Source of the DNA: Tundrisphaera sp051175315
Lineage (GTDB): Bacteria; Planctomycetota; Planctomycetia; Isosphaerales; Isosphaeraceae
NCBI RefSeq assembly: GCF_051175315.1
Contig: NZ_CP195100.1
Span: 6,944,001 to 7,008,000, forward strand
Direction: 5' to 3'
Length of the DNA stretch: 64,000 nt
This document shows, one piece after another, positions 17,538 to 25,853 of the stretch. The notes under the pieces are model-generated. The model saw only the letters and a list, made by a program, of their open reading frames with translations, was not told the origin of the DNA and did no database searches. A program made the translations under genes and the position numbers. Within the stretch, counting starts at the first letter, position 1. Every line of letters starts with the position of its first letter.

Positions 17538-17936
17538 TCAGGCGAGCTGATCGGGGTCCTCGGCGAGGATCTCGGCCGCCCGTTCCGGCCGGAACCGGTA
17601 GGCGATGAACGAGACCGCCAGGAAGGCGGCCAGCGCGAGCCAGGGGGCCTCCCCCTCCCGCAGCCCCATCACGACCCGCAACGCGAACAGGGCCATCAGC
17701 ACCAGCGCGGTGAAGAAGTTCACGAACGGGATCAGCAGGGTCACGGCGCCGACCACCTCGATCAGCCCGACCGCGATCCTCGACCAGTCGGGGAGCCCCC
17801 AGGCCTCGAAGTTCGCGACGACCGTCCGCGAGCCGGCCAGGGTGGCCACCCCGGCGAACAGGCAGCACATCACCGCCACCCCGAACGCCAGGATCGTGGC
17901 GACGAATGCGAAGAACTCCCGCGTATCTCGGTCCAT
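17538..17936 (-). CDS. DoxX-like four-helix membrane protein
   Basis: 132-aa protein with four predicted membrane helices (about residues 8-34, 52-72, 74-92, 98-112) and the layout of DoxX-like integral membrane proteins (LPDWSRIAVGLIEVVGAV at the helix 2 entry). Short hydrophilic tail. Convergent with the GYF-AIM24 gene, 32 nt between stops. DoxX relatives have been linked to sulfur or redox stress in other bacteria; nothing here specifies a role. Confidence 0.7.
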   Translation of the reverse strand: MDRDTREFFAFVATILAFGVAVMCCLFAGVATLAGSRTVVANFEAWGLPDWSRIAVGLIEVVGAVTLLIPFVNFFTALVLMALFALRVVMGLREGEAPWLALAAFLAVSFIAYRFRPERAAEILAEDPDQLA

Positions 17937-18122
17937 GGGTCATCTCCAGGCCAACGGCGGCGGCGGCGCCGGCACGAGGGGAAGGGGCGGGCCGAGGCCG
18001 GCCGTCCGCCCTATCCTATCGGGTGGCCGGCCGGTTGCCAGGGAGGGGCGCCCCGCCCGCCCCGATCGGATCGGCCGGCCCCGGGGGGCGTCCCCGATTC
18101 CACGGATTTTTCGGGTGTCCAT

Positions 18123-18151
18123 TTGATAAGCGGGGGCCCCTGTCCTATCCT
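18123..18151 (+). promoter_or_regulatory. sigma70-type promoter for the Gly/Tyr-rich secreted protein gene
   Basis: TTGATA (18123-18128), exactly 17 nt, TATCCT (18146-18151). Predicted transcription start about 18158, giving a leader of about 130 nt before ATG 18291. It lies in the 354-nt gap between divergent genes (17937-18290), in which I see no other gene. Confidence 0.55.
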
Positions 18152-18290
18152 GGCACGATCCGAATGATCCTGATCGGGATCGAAGTCCGCGCCGGGCCCG
18201 GGCCCCGGGCCCGCGCCAGCCCGGCCGGATGATGGCCGACGCCGGCCACGGACCGCACCGCATCAACAGCGTCTGTTGGGAGCACCCACC

Positions 18291-19427
18291 ATGTTCGGAT
18301 CGTACCGTTCGAAGCTCGCCGTGGTCGCCTCGTTCGGGGTCCTCGCCGGGTCGGCCCAGGCCCAGTATTGGGGCGGCTATGGCGGCTACGGCTATGGCGG
18401 CTACGGCTATGGAGGCGGGCAGACGGTCGCCGGGAGCACCCTGCAGGGGATGGGCGTGCTGGCCGCCGCCGCCGGCCAGTACAACGTCCAGACCGCCCAG
18501 GCCAACGCGATCAACACCGACACGGCGATGCGGTACAACCAGTACCTGTACCTGTCGAAGCTCGAAGGCGAGCGCAAGTATCACGAGCGGCTGGCGCGGG
18601 ACAAGGCCCGCGAGGCCAAGGGGGCGGCGGAGGTCGCCGCCCGGCTCCGGGACAATCCGGAGCCGGGGGACATCACCCGCGGCGACGCCCTGAACGTCAT
18701 CATGAACGAGCTGACCGACCCGAAGATCTACGATAAGGCCCTGTACTACGCCGGCCGGATGAAGGTGGGCGGCGAGCAGATCCGCGACATCCCGTTCAAC
18801 TACGCGTCGGCGGCCATCTCGATCAGCGTCCACGAGCTGACCCAGGGGGGCGCCCCGCCCATCCTCAAAACCGACCCCCGGTTCGCCGCCGACCGCACCG
18901 CGCTGCGGGCCATCGCCGCCGAGCTGCGCAAGGAGGGGGACGAGACGGGCTCCCACAAGCCCGAGACGATCCAGAAGGCCAAGGACCAGATCATGGCCAC
19001 CCGCGCCAAGGTCGAGGCGACGCTGGAGAAGAACACCCCCGATCGGGTCGCCGCCGACAAGTTCCTGAAGGCCCTCTACGGCTTCACGAAGATGCTGGAC
19101 ACCCCGGCCGTCAGCGTCCTGCTGGCCGGCGTCGAGAAGCACCCCGAGGCCTCGCTCGGCGACCTGATGAAGTTCATGACCGTCTACAACCTCCGCTTCG
19201 GCGTCGCCGACACGCCCCGCCAGAAGGCCGTCTACACCCAGCTCTACCCGATGCTGGCCCAGGTCCGGTCGGAACTCCGCACCGGCGGCGCCGCCCCGGC
19301 CCCGGCCGCCGAAGCCCCGGCGACGCACGCCTCGGCCGCCGCCCCGCTGGATGCGTTCGACAAGCTCAGCTACGACCAGATCGACGGCAAGATGCCCCCG
19401 CCCCCCGTGCCCAACGCCCCCCGCTGA
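18291..19427 (+). CDS. secreted hypothetical protein with Gly/Tyr repeats
   Basis: 378-aa exported protein. N-terminal signal peptide (MFGSYRSKLAVVASFGVLAGSAQAQ, cleavage after AQA) followed by a Gly-Tyr repeat (YGGYGYGGYGYGGG), then a helical, Ala/Arg/Glu-rich body and an Ala/Pro-rich C-terminus (ending PPPPVPNAPR). ATG 18291 places the signal peptide correctly; an in-frame TTG 15 nt upstream is less likely. A strong stem-loop follows the stop. The gene appears to be its own transcription unit with promoter at 18123-18151. No enzymatic motif; a surface or periplasmic structural role is plausible. Confidence 0.8.
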   Translation: MFGSYRSKLAVVASFGVLAGSAQAQYWGGYGGYGYGGYGYGGGQTVAGSTLQGMGVLAAAAGQYNVQTAQANAINTDTAMRYNQYLYLSKLEGERKYHERLARDKAREAKGAAEVAARLRDNPEPGDITRGDALNVIMNELTDPKIYDKALYYAGRMKVGGEQIRDIPFNYASAAISISVHELTQGGAPPILKTDPRFAADRTALRAIAAELRKEGDETGSHKPETIQKAKDQIMATRAKVEATLEKNTPDRVAADKFLKALYGFTKMLDTPAVSVLLAGVEKHPEASLGDLMKFMTVYNLRFGVADTPRQKAVYTQLYPMLAQVRSELRTGGAAPAPAAEAPATHASAAAPLDAFDKLSYDQIDGKMPPPPVPNAPR

Positions 19428-19443
19428 TCCGATCGATCGTCAC

Positions 19444-19498
19444 GGACCGAGCCGGAGGGCGGAGGAGGACATCCTCCGCCCTCCGGCCGACTCGGACC
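19444..19498 (+). terminator. long stem-loop after the secreted protein gene
   Basis: Perfect 15-bp stem (19452-19466 with 19472-19486, CCGGAGGGCGGAGGA) around a 5-nt GGACA loop, extended by an outer stem GGACCGAG/CTCGGACC with one mismatch. It lies 17 nt after the stop codon. No U-tract, so termination efficiency is uncertain. Confidence 0.6.
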
Positions 19499-19642
19499 TT
19501 CGCCGAGAATCCACGCCGAGGTCGCCGGAAAGTGTGCGAACGGGCCGCGCCCGGAACGATAGTGTCGGTGGCAGGTTTCGCCCCGACCGGCACCATCGCT
19601 CCCAGGGATTCCCGTGGACCTCGGCCGCCCGACACCTTCCCG

Positions 19643-19859
19643 AACGAACCCAACCGACCGGGTCCCGCACGGCGACCCCGGACCGGCCTCGCACCGGGCG
19701 TCCCGCCCAAACGAACCCAGTCGAGGAGCGGCGATCCGACGCCACCCCCCTCGACAAAACGAACCCAACCCGGCGGCCGAGGCCCGACCATCTCGCCGAA
19801 ACGAAGCCAATCACCGGATGGCGATCCGGGGCCGACCGTCTCGACGAAACGAACCCAAC
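19643..19859 (-). repeat. field of TTGGGTTCGTT-type short repeats
   Basis: On the minus strand the 11-mer TTGGGTTCGTT, or a variant, recurs at 19643-19653, 19710-19719 (10 of 11), 19759-19769, 19800-19810 (TTGGCTTCGTT) and 19849-19859, spaced 41-67 nt. Intervening sequence is not conserved in the way of a CRISPR. This fills most of the 453-nt gap between the secreted protein gene and hpnH. Two further copies lie at 36871-36881 and 36990-37000 on the plus strand. Confidence 0.7.
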
Positions 19860-19880
19860 GCGCCGGCAGGTGCCGGGGGG

Positions 19881-20885
19881 TCAGACCCCGATCGACCAGG
19901 CGGCCAGCTTGAGGGTGCCGCCCAGGGTCTTCATCGCGTCGTTGACGGCGCTGTGCTCGAAACCGCTGTGCATCTTGCAGTTCTGGCAACGGCGATCCTG
20001 GCGGCTCTCCCAGTAGGCCCAGTCGGTCGTGGTCCAGAACTCGTTCCAGTCCTGGTGGTAGCCCTCGCCCTCGATCAGGTAGCACGGGGCCTTCCAGCCC
20101 TTGGGCGTGTAGTTGACCGTGGACCAGGGGGAGCAGGTCAGCTCGCGGAGCCCGGCGGCGAACTCCAGGAACGGCGGCGTGGCGCTGACCTTGTACTTGC
20201 GGGAGAACGCGCGGATCGCCCGGAACTTCTCGTGGATCTGGTCCTTGGTCAGGAAGATGTCCCGCTCGACGCTCTCGTACTCGTAGCCCGGCGAGATCAG
20301 GATGCCGTTGGCCTTCAACTCATCGACGAGCTTGCACAGTTCCTCGACCTCGGCCACGTCGGTCTGCTTGTAGACCGTGGTGTTCAGGAAGACGTGGTAG
20401 CCCAGCTCCTTGCCCTTCTTGATCGCGGCCACGGCCTTGTCGAACACGCCCTTGCGGTTGGTCACGTAGTCGTGGGTCTCGCGCATCCCGTCCAGATGGA
20501 CCATGATGAACAGGCGGTCGCTGGGCGGGATCACGTTGTAGAGCTTCTCCTCCAGCTTCAGGGCGTTGGTGCAGACGATCACGTATTTGCCGCGATCGAA
20601 CAGCCCCTGCAACAGCTCCTTCAGCTCGGGGTAGAGGGTCGGCTCCCCGCCGCACAGGTTGACGATCGGAGCCCCGCAGTCGTCGGCCGCCTTCAGGCAG
20701 GTCTCCACGGGCAGGCGATCGGCGAGCTTGCCGGTATAACGCTCGGTCGAGCAGCCCAGGCAGGCGAGGTTGCAGGTGTAGAGCGGTTCCAGCATCATCA
20801 CCGTCGGGTACCGCTTCGTCCCGGAACGCTCCATGCGGGTCCGGTGGCGGGCCTGGGTCATCGTGAAACCGAGCGGGTAGCGCAT
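19881..20885 (-). CDS. hpnH: adenosyl-hopene transferase HpnH (radical SAM)
   Basis: 334-aa radical SAM enzyme that attaches the adenosyl group of SAM to a hopene (diploptene), the first step of extended-hopanoid side-chain synthesis. Cluster ligands Cys38, Cys42 and Cys45 (CNLACLGC, Cx3Cx2C); the SAM-binding GGE appears in VNLCGGEPTLYPEL; the C-terminal third has the HpnH-specific DUF3463-like region (CSPWSTVNYTPKGWKAPCYLI and the late Cys pair CQNCKMH). Length fits the family. ATG 20885 follows a GGAAGGAG eight to ten bases upstream. No other hopanoid gene is in the window, so it is separated from the squalene-hopene cyclase. Confidence 0.93.
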   Translation of the reverse strand: MRYPLGFTMTQARHRTRMERSGTKRYPTVMMLEPLYTCNLACLGCSTERYTGKLADRLPVETCLKAADDCGAPIVNLCGGEPTLYPELKELLQGLFDRGKYVIVCTNALKLEEKLYNVIPPSDRLFIMVHLDGMRETHDYVTNRKGVFDKAVAAIKKGKELGYHVFLNTTVYKQTDVAEVEELCKLVDELKANGILISPGYEYESVERDIFLTKDQIHEKFRAIRAFSRKYKVSATPPFLEFAAGLRELTCSPWSTVNYTPKGWKAPCYLIEGEGYHQDWNEFWTTTDWAYWESRQDRRCQNCKMHSGFEHSAVNDAMKTLGGTLKLAAWSIGV

Positions 20886-21047
20886 CGCCGGGGGACTCCT
20901 TCCGATCGGACCGAACTTGTCGTAGCTGCGAAAGTACGGCCAAACGCGGGAGTTTGTCGAGGCCAGGATTCCCCGGCAAATCAAGGACGCATCCCTTGCC
21001 GGGAAGGCTGGGCAAGCTACGTCAAGGCTGCCGCCCGGCGGTGGGAT

Positions 21048-22436
21048 TCAGCGGCCGGTCGGGGGCGGCGGGACCGGGAACGCGGGCAGGCTGGCGTTGC
21101 CGTCGCGGTCGATGGCCTGGACCGCGAAGAACAGGTCGTCCTTGGTCAGCCCCGGGATCGTGGCCTCGGTGACCAGGCCGAACTCGCGGGCCCGATCCCA
21201 GAATGGGAGGTGGGTGGCCCTCCAGACGACGCGATGGCCGGCGAGGTCGGGCTCCGCCCCCTGGGCCCAGGTGATCCGGGTGTCGTAGTCCTGGCGGGCC
21301 GATCCGAACCGCGCCTCGGCCGGCGGGGCCGGGGCCAGGGCGAGCCCGGCCAGCAGGCTGGCGTTGACCCGGGCCACGCGGGCGACGTAGGGGAAGTCGA
21401 CCTCGTCGGGCACGTCGCCGTAGGCGATGCCGTCGCGGACCTCGACCTTCTGGTGCTGGCGGGCGAAGTCCTCGTGGGGCTCGGTCAGCCGGACGGCGGC
21501 GTACCCGCGCTCGTTGAACGGGATGTGGTCGCCGCCCCGGCCGTAGCGGTCGCGGCGGAAGACCAGCGTCACCTCGAAGTCGTCCTGATACAGCTCGGCC
21601 AGATCCTTGAGGTGGCGGGCCAGCTGCCGCGACGGGCCATCATTCTCCCCGCCCACCGAGCGGCGGAGCTTCGCCTGGGCCTCGGTCTCGGAGGACGGGA
21701 CGCCCTCGGAGAAGACCCGAACCCGGCGGTTGTCGCGGGCCCCGGTGCCGCCCCGGGTGTTGCCCACGATGTCGTTGGTCAGCATCGCCTCGATCCGCCG
21801 GCCCTCGGTTTTGGCCTTCTCGGCCCAGTGGGTCGAGCCGAGCAAGCCTTGCTCCTCGCCCGGCACGGCCAGGAAAACCAGCGTGGCGTCGAAGTGATAT
21901 TTCGACATGACCCGCGCCAGTTCCAGGACGACCGCCGTGCCCGAGGCGTCGTCGTTGGCCCCCGGCGCGTCGGCCTCGGCGTCGCTCAGGGGCTTCGGGA
22001 TCGAGTCGTAATGGCCGCTCACCACCAGCCAGCGGTCGCGGGATTCGGGCTGGTCGCCGGGCAGGGTGGCCACCAGGTTAATCAGGGTCGTCGCCTTCGG
22101 CACCCGAGCCGCCGGGGGCTGGACGAACGCGTCCTCGGCCACCGCGAGCCGGCCGCCGGACTCCCTGGCGATCGCGTCGAGTTCCGCCCTGATCCACCGC
22201 CGGGCGGCGCCGATGCCCCGGGTCGGGTGGTCGGGGTCGGACAGGGTGTGGCGGGTGCCGAAGCCGGCCAGGGTGCGCACGGTCCGCTCGATCCGCTCGG
22301 CCGAGATCTCGGCCAAGATCGCCTCGATCCGCGGGTTCCGCCTCGGCCCGGCCAGCACCCGCTGCGCCTCGGCCCGGTCGGTCGTGATCCCCAGGATGCA
22401 GGCGCCGAACAGGGCGGCGATCGCGATTCGTCTCAT
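21048..22436 (-). CDS. M28-family zinc aminopeptidase, secreted
   Basis: 462-aa exported metallopeptidase. Signal peptide MRRIAIAALFGACILGITTDRAEA. Zinc ligands in family order: His142 (SGHYDS), Asp162 (GANDDASG), catalytic Glu194 with Glu195 (PGEEQGLLGS), Asp222 (TNDIVG), and a late His (GGDHIPF). A C-terminal region of about 90 residues resembles a fibronectin-type III-like fold (ITWAQGAEPDLAGHRVVWRAT and FFAVQAIDRDGNAS). ATG 22436 is chosen because the signal peptide begins there. Probably cleaves N-terminal residues from peptides in the periplasm or outside the cell. Confidence 0.9.
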   Translation of the reverse strand: MRRIAIAALFGACILGITTDRAEAQRVLAGPRRNPRIEAILAEISAERIERTVRTLAGFGTRHTLSDPDHPTRGIGAARRWIRAELDAIARESGGRLAVAEDAFVQPPAARVPKATTLINLVATLPGDQPESRDRWLVVSGHYDSIPKPLSDAEADAPGANDDASGTAVVLELARVMSKYHFDATLVFLAVPGEEQGLLGSTHWAEKAKTEGRRIEAMLTNDIVGNTRGGTGARDNRRVRVFSEGVPSSETEAQAKLRRSVGGENDGPSRQLARHLKDLAELYQDDFEVTLVFRRDRYGRGGDHIPFNERGYAAVRLTEPHEDFARQHQKVEVRDGIAYGDVPDEVDFPYVARVARVNASLLAGLALAPAPPAEARFGSARQDYDTRITWAQGAEPDLAGHRVVWRATHLPFWDRAREFGLVTEATIPGLTKDDLFFAVQAIDRDGNASLPAFPVPPPPTGR

Positions 22437-22572
22437 GGCGGTTCGATCCCGGCGGGCCGGTCGGTCGGTGGTCTCCGGGCCAGGATACCGGACGCGGGCC
22501 GCGCCGTCCCGGGGGAGGCGTCGCGACGGATCGAATCGGGGGGCGAGATCCGCCCCCCTCTCTGGGATGGCT

Positions 22573-22821
22573 TTACGTCGGGGTCGCTGCCCCGGCACAG
22601 GCCGAGCAGGCGCGGACGGCCCGGACCGTCTCCCAACCCGTCCCGCCCGGGTCGTCGACCCAGACCAGCCGGCGTCTGGGTTTCCCGTTATGGCGGTCCA
22701 TTTTCACCACCAGGTTGGCCCGGAAGCGCCGCGGATACTCGCGGATCCGACGCTCAAGGACCACCTCGCGACCTCGTTCTCCCGCCGCCGACTGCACGCC
22801 GCAGATGCCGCAGTGATACAC
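22573..22821 (-). CDS. small CxxC/CxxC putative zinc-ribbon protein
   Basis: 82-aa protein starting with GTG: MYHCGICGVQ at the N-terminus and ACSACAG near the C-terminus give two CxxC pairs about 64 residues apart, consistent with one zinc site. Between them is a basic segment (RRIREYPRRFRANLVV) and VDDPGGTGWETVRAVRA. The spacing of the Cys pairs and the DDPGGTG motif look conserved-protein-like, and the frame is clean. Function unknown. Confidence 0.6.
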   Translation of the reverse strand: MYHCGICGVQSAAGERGREVVLERRIREYPRRFRANLVVKMDRHNGKPRRRLVWVDDPGGTGWETVRAVRACSACAGAATPT

Positions 22822-22970
22822 GCATGACAGCCCATTGCGACTCGCTCCCGGGGGGGCTGATGTCCCGGAAGTCTCAGGAATCCGGCCCCCCGAAGTGGGG
22901 ACGCCGGAGCTTGACCATAATCATCGGCCGAGCCGTCGGCAAGCCATCCCGGCCCGGAATCCGGAGATGT

Positions 22971-23975
22971 TCACCTCGCCATCAATGCCCGGGCGCCGTC
23001 GACCAGCCGGTCCCACTGGAAGGCGGGGCCGGGATCGACCTTGTTGCTCTGGACGTGGTAATGGCCGAGGATCCCCGCATAGCCGGAATACAGGTCGTCG
23101 GCGAGCTTGGCCGGCGCCACCGCGCCCTCGGGGGTGCGCGGGTAGTCGCAGCGGATCTTCGGGAACGTCCGGCAGAGGGCGGCGGTCAGCTTGATCAGGG
23201 ACTCGTATTGCTGCGGGGTGAGGTCATACTGGGCCAGTTCCTCCCCCTGGACCCGGCCGACGACGGGCCGGTCGCGATCGGGCCGGAGCACCATCGATCG
23301 GGAGGCGGCGGGCAGGGCGGTCGGGTCGGGCAGGGTGATCCGGGTCTTCCCCCCGGCGTCGGGCTGATACCAGCGGGCGACCTTCGGCGAGCCGGCGGCG
23401 TCGGGCCGGAAGGTGCCGATGTTGGCGATCTCGATCCCGATCGACCGGCCGTTGGCCTTGGTGGCGTGCCAGGCGGCCTCCTTCAGGTCGAGCGTCTGGT
23501 AGATCGTGCCGTCGAGGTCGAGCATGAAGTGGACGCTCAGCCCGCGCTCGTCCTGCAGGACCTCGAAGCACTTCCGGCTCGTCCCGCAGGCGTCGAAGTG
23601 GAGGACGAACTGGTCGACCGCCTGCTGGAGCAGCGGCAGGTCCCAGCCCTCGGCTTGGGCCTTCTCCACCTGCTCGGCGGACAGCCCGGCCTTGCGCAGG
23701 CCGAACCGGGTGGCGGGCAGCCCGGACGGCTCGGCCTTCGCCTTGGCCTTCTCCGCGGCCGACTCCTCGGCCACCACCACGCGGCGGTCGACCCGGTAGG
23801 CGTCGTATCCGCCCGGGTCCAGCCAGGTGACGATCGGCGTGGTCGTGTGGATCAGCCGACCGCAGACGATCATCTCGTCCCCCCGGCGCGGGGCCGGGTC
23901 GCCGGGCTTCGGTTCCTGGGCGGACGAGGACGCGGCGGCGAGGAGGAGGCAAAGGCCGAGGTGGCGGGCGCGCAT
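22971..23975 (-). CDS. N-acetylmuramoyl-L-alanine amidase, AmpD-like, secreted
   Basis: 334-aa exported amidase of the Amidase_2 (AmpD) family. Signal peptide at residues 1-19. Zinc-site residues: His in VLHFDACGTS (about 126), His in GHYHVQSNKVDPGPAF (about 305) with the family Asp in VDPGPAF; AWHAT lies at the substrate site. An inserted segment of about 70 residues rich in Lys/Ala precedes the catalytic core. Family members cleave the lactyl-peptide bond of peptidoglycan. Adjacent genes do not suggest a recycling pathway, so cell-wall turnover or defence against competitors are both possible. Confidence 0.87.
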   Translation of the reverse strand: MRARHLGLCLLLAAASSSAQEPKPGDPAPRRGDEMIVCGRLIHTTTPIVTWLDPGGYDAYRVDRRVVVAEESAAEKAKAKAEPSGLPATRFGLRKAGLSAEQVEKAQAEGWDLPLLQQAVDQFVLHFDACGTSRKCFEVLQDERGLSVHFMLDLDGTIYQTLDLKEAAWHATKANGRSIGIEIANIGTFRPDAAGSPKVARWYQPDAGGKTRITLPDPTALPAASRSMVLRPDRDRPVVGRVQGEELAQYDLTPQQYESLIKLTAALCRTFPKIRCDYPRTPEGAVAPAKLADDLYSGYAGILGHYHVQSNKVDPGPAFQWDRLVDGARALMAR

Positions 23976-24059
23976 CGGTGTGGCTCGCGGGCGGGGTGGG
24001 GCGTGGCCTGGATCGAGGCCCCCACGTTAGCACGCGCGGGGGCGTCGACCAAGCCGCGG

Positions 24060-25559
24060 CTAGCCGGCGTCCTCGACCGCCCTCCGGGCGAACTCATCGC
24101 TGGCCAGGAGGCCCCGGGCCGCCACGATCGACCTCCGGGACGAACGGCCCAGGGCCGAGGCCCAGGCGGAGGCGGACGGGTCGGGGGCCCGGCGGAGGTA
24201 CGTCCGATAGAGCCCCTCGATCGCCCGGTCGTGGGCCTCGTCCGAGTCGAGCACCTGGCCGACGATCGTCGCGCGATCGACCCCGGCGGCGAGCTGGGCC
24301 CGGATCGCCTCCAGGCCCGGCCCGTCCCCGGGCCGGCCGAGGATGTCCAGGTACAGGCCCCGGGCGAAGTCGTCGTCGCCCCGATGGGCCGACTGGTACT
24401 CGTCCGAGCCGAGGATCGCCGCTTCCACGTCCCCTTCCGCCGCCCCGGCCAGCAACGCATCGACCCAGGGGCGGGCACCCGGGTCGGCGGCCCGGCCGAG
24501 CAGGCCCAGGTACATCGATTCGACCTGCCGCTCGCGGTTCTCCTCGGACTGGAAGAACGCCTCGGCGACGTCGGTCCGGCCCCAGCCCCGGGCGATCCGA
24601 TCGGTCCAGCCGGCGACCTCGGCGGCGCCGCCGGCCCGGCCCAGCACGTTCAGGTACAGCGACCGGACGTAGGCGGTGTCCGCGTCGGGGACGCCGGCCG
24701 GGTCATCCCGCAGCCCGATCGTCAGCGTGCCGTCTCGGATCATCCGGGCCTGCCCTGCGGCCTGGCCGTCGGAGAGGACGCGGATCGGGCGCCGGCGATT
24801 GCCCCAATCCTCCGGGAACGAGAATTTCCCGTCGGCGTCGGTGATCGAGGTCGGCTCGCCCGGGTCGAGCACGCCGTCCCCGTCGCCGTCCATGAACAGG
24901 ACGCGGCCGGCCATCGCCGGCTCGCCCGGCGACCGCATGTTGTCGCCGTCGAGGTCCCGGTACAGGACGCCCTCGGCATGCCCGTAGAATCGCGCCTCGT
25001 AGCCCGGGGCCGTCTCGTACGAGAATTGGGAGACCAGGCCGGGCTCGCCCCCGGTCAGCTCGGGATGGGCGAGGTCGCGGAAGGCGATCGACTTGGGGCC
25101 GCCGGACGAGAATCCGACCGAGAAGAACGTCGTGCCGCCGGCCAGGCGGACGAGCTTCGGGTTGATCAGGAGCATGTCCCCTTCGAGGGTCATGCCGATG
25201 AAATCCTCGGTCTCGATGGCGATCAGGTCGCTGGTGCCGGCGGCCAGGTAGCCATTCGCGTCGTAGGCCGTCAGGGTGAATTCGACCGGGCCGCCGGGCT
25301 CGGCCTGCGGCGTCATGGTCAGCTCGATCCGGGTCGCCGGCCCGGCGATGATCCCGGGGGGCGGGGTGGCCGGGTGCGGGGCGAGGTCCGGCGGGGCGAT
25401 CCGGAGCATGGCGGGCGGGGCGAGGTCCGGCGGGCTCGTCGGGGCGGCGGACATGAGCCGTCGCGCCTCCAGGGCCTCGACGTTGCGGGGACGGCCCCGG
25501 CCACGCGATGCCCGACCCCGGGGCGTCCGCCGCCCGATCCTCGTGATGCCCCAATCCAT
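24060..25559 (-). CDS. DUF4214-repeat surface protein with LEARRLM motif
   Basis: 499-aa protein. The basic N-terminus ends in VEALEARRLMSA, the planctomycete LEPxxLL-type motif that precedes large exported or surface proteins. Residues about 60-290 include an SdrD B-like segment (GVLYRDLDGDNMRSPGEPA, ADGKFSFPEDW). The C-terminal half holds about four DUF4214-like repeats of the form LYLNVLGR, MYLGLLGRAADPG, LYLDILGRPGD, LYRTYLRRAPDPS, each with a SDE/SEEN helix. Asp-rich loops (MDGDGDGVLDPGE) suggest calcium binding. Probably surface-exposed; divergent from the next LEGRRLL protein. Confidence 0.8.
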   Translation of the reverse strand: MDWGITRIGRRTPRGRASRGRGRPRNVEALEARRLMSAAPTSPPDLAPPAMLRIAPPDLAPHPATPPPGIIAGPATRIELTMTPQAEPGGPVEFTLTAYDANGYLAAGTSDLIAIETEDFIGMTLEGDMLLINPKLVRLAGGTTFFSVGFSSGGPKSIAFRDLAHPELTGGEPGLVSQFSYETAPGYEARFYGHAEGVLYRDLDGDNMRSPGEPAMAGRVLFMDGDGDGVLDPGEPTSITDADGKFSFPEDWGNRRRPIRVLSDGQAAGQARMIRDGTLTIGLRDDPAGVPDADTAYVRSLYLNVLGRAGGAAEVAGWTDRIARGWGRTDVAEAFFQSEENRERQVESMYLGLLGRAADPGARPWVDALLAGAAEGDVEAAILGSDEYQSAHRGDDDFARGLYLDILGRPGDGPGLEAIRAQLAAGVDRATIVGQVLDSDEAHDRAIEGLYRTYLRRAPDPSASAWASALGRSSRRSIVAARGLLASDEFARRAVEDAG

Positions 25560-25853
25560 GGCGTGAATCTCCCGGTTGGCATCGGCCCGGCCTCGACTCC
25601 GCCGGGGGGACGCGGCCCGAGGCCCGTGCTCCCGCCGGCGACGCTGCCGCCCGATTCGAACAGTCCCTGTCCCGATCCTATCGGCAACGGCCCGAGGATC
25701 CGGACACCGGGCGCGGCGATTCCGAGTTTTTTTTCAAGAAATGGCCCCGAAAACGTTTAGGACAACCTCGCCGAGATCCGTGTCCGATCGGGCGTGGAAA
25801 TCTCGAAGGATATGGCGGATGATGGCGCCTCGCGCCGACGTTCGTGACATCGG

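Noticed and set aside
19643..19859. CRISPR array
   Set aside because: Repeat unit is only 11 nt, imperfect and irregularly spaced, with no cas genes in the window.
19614..25760. Plus-strand open frame of over 2000 codons across hpnH, peptidase, amidase and DUF4214 genes
   Set aside because: No domains, and the opposite strand holds recognisable enzymes with ribosome sites. Stop-codon scarcity in GC-rich DNA explains it.
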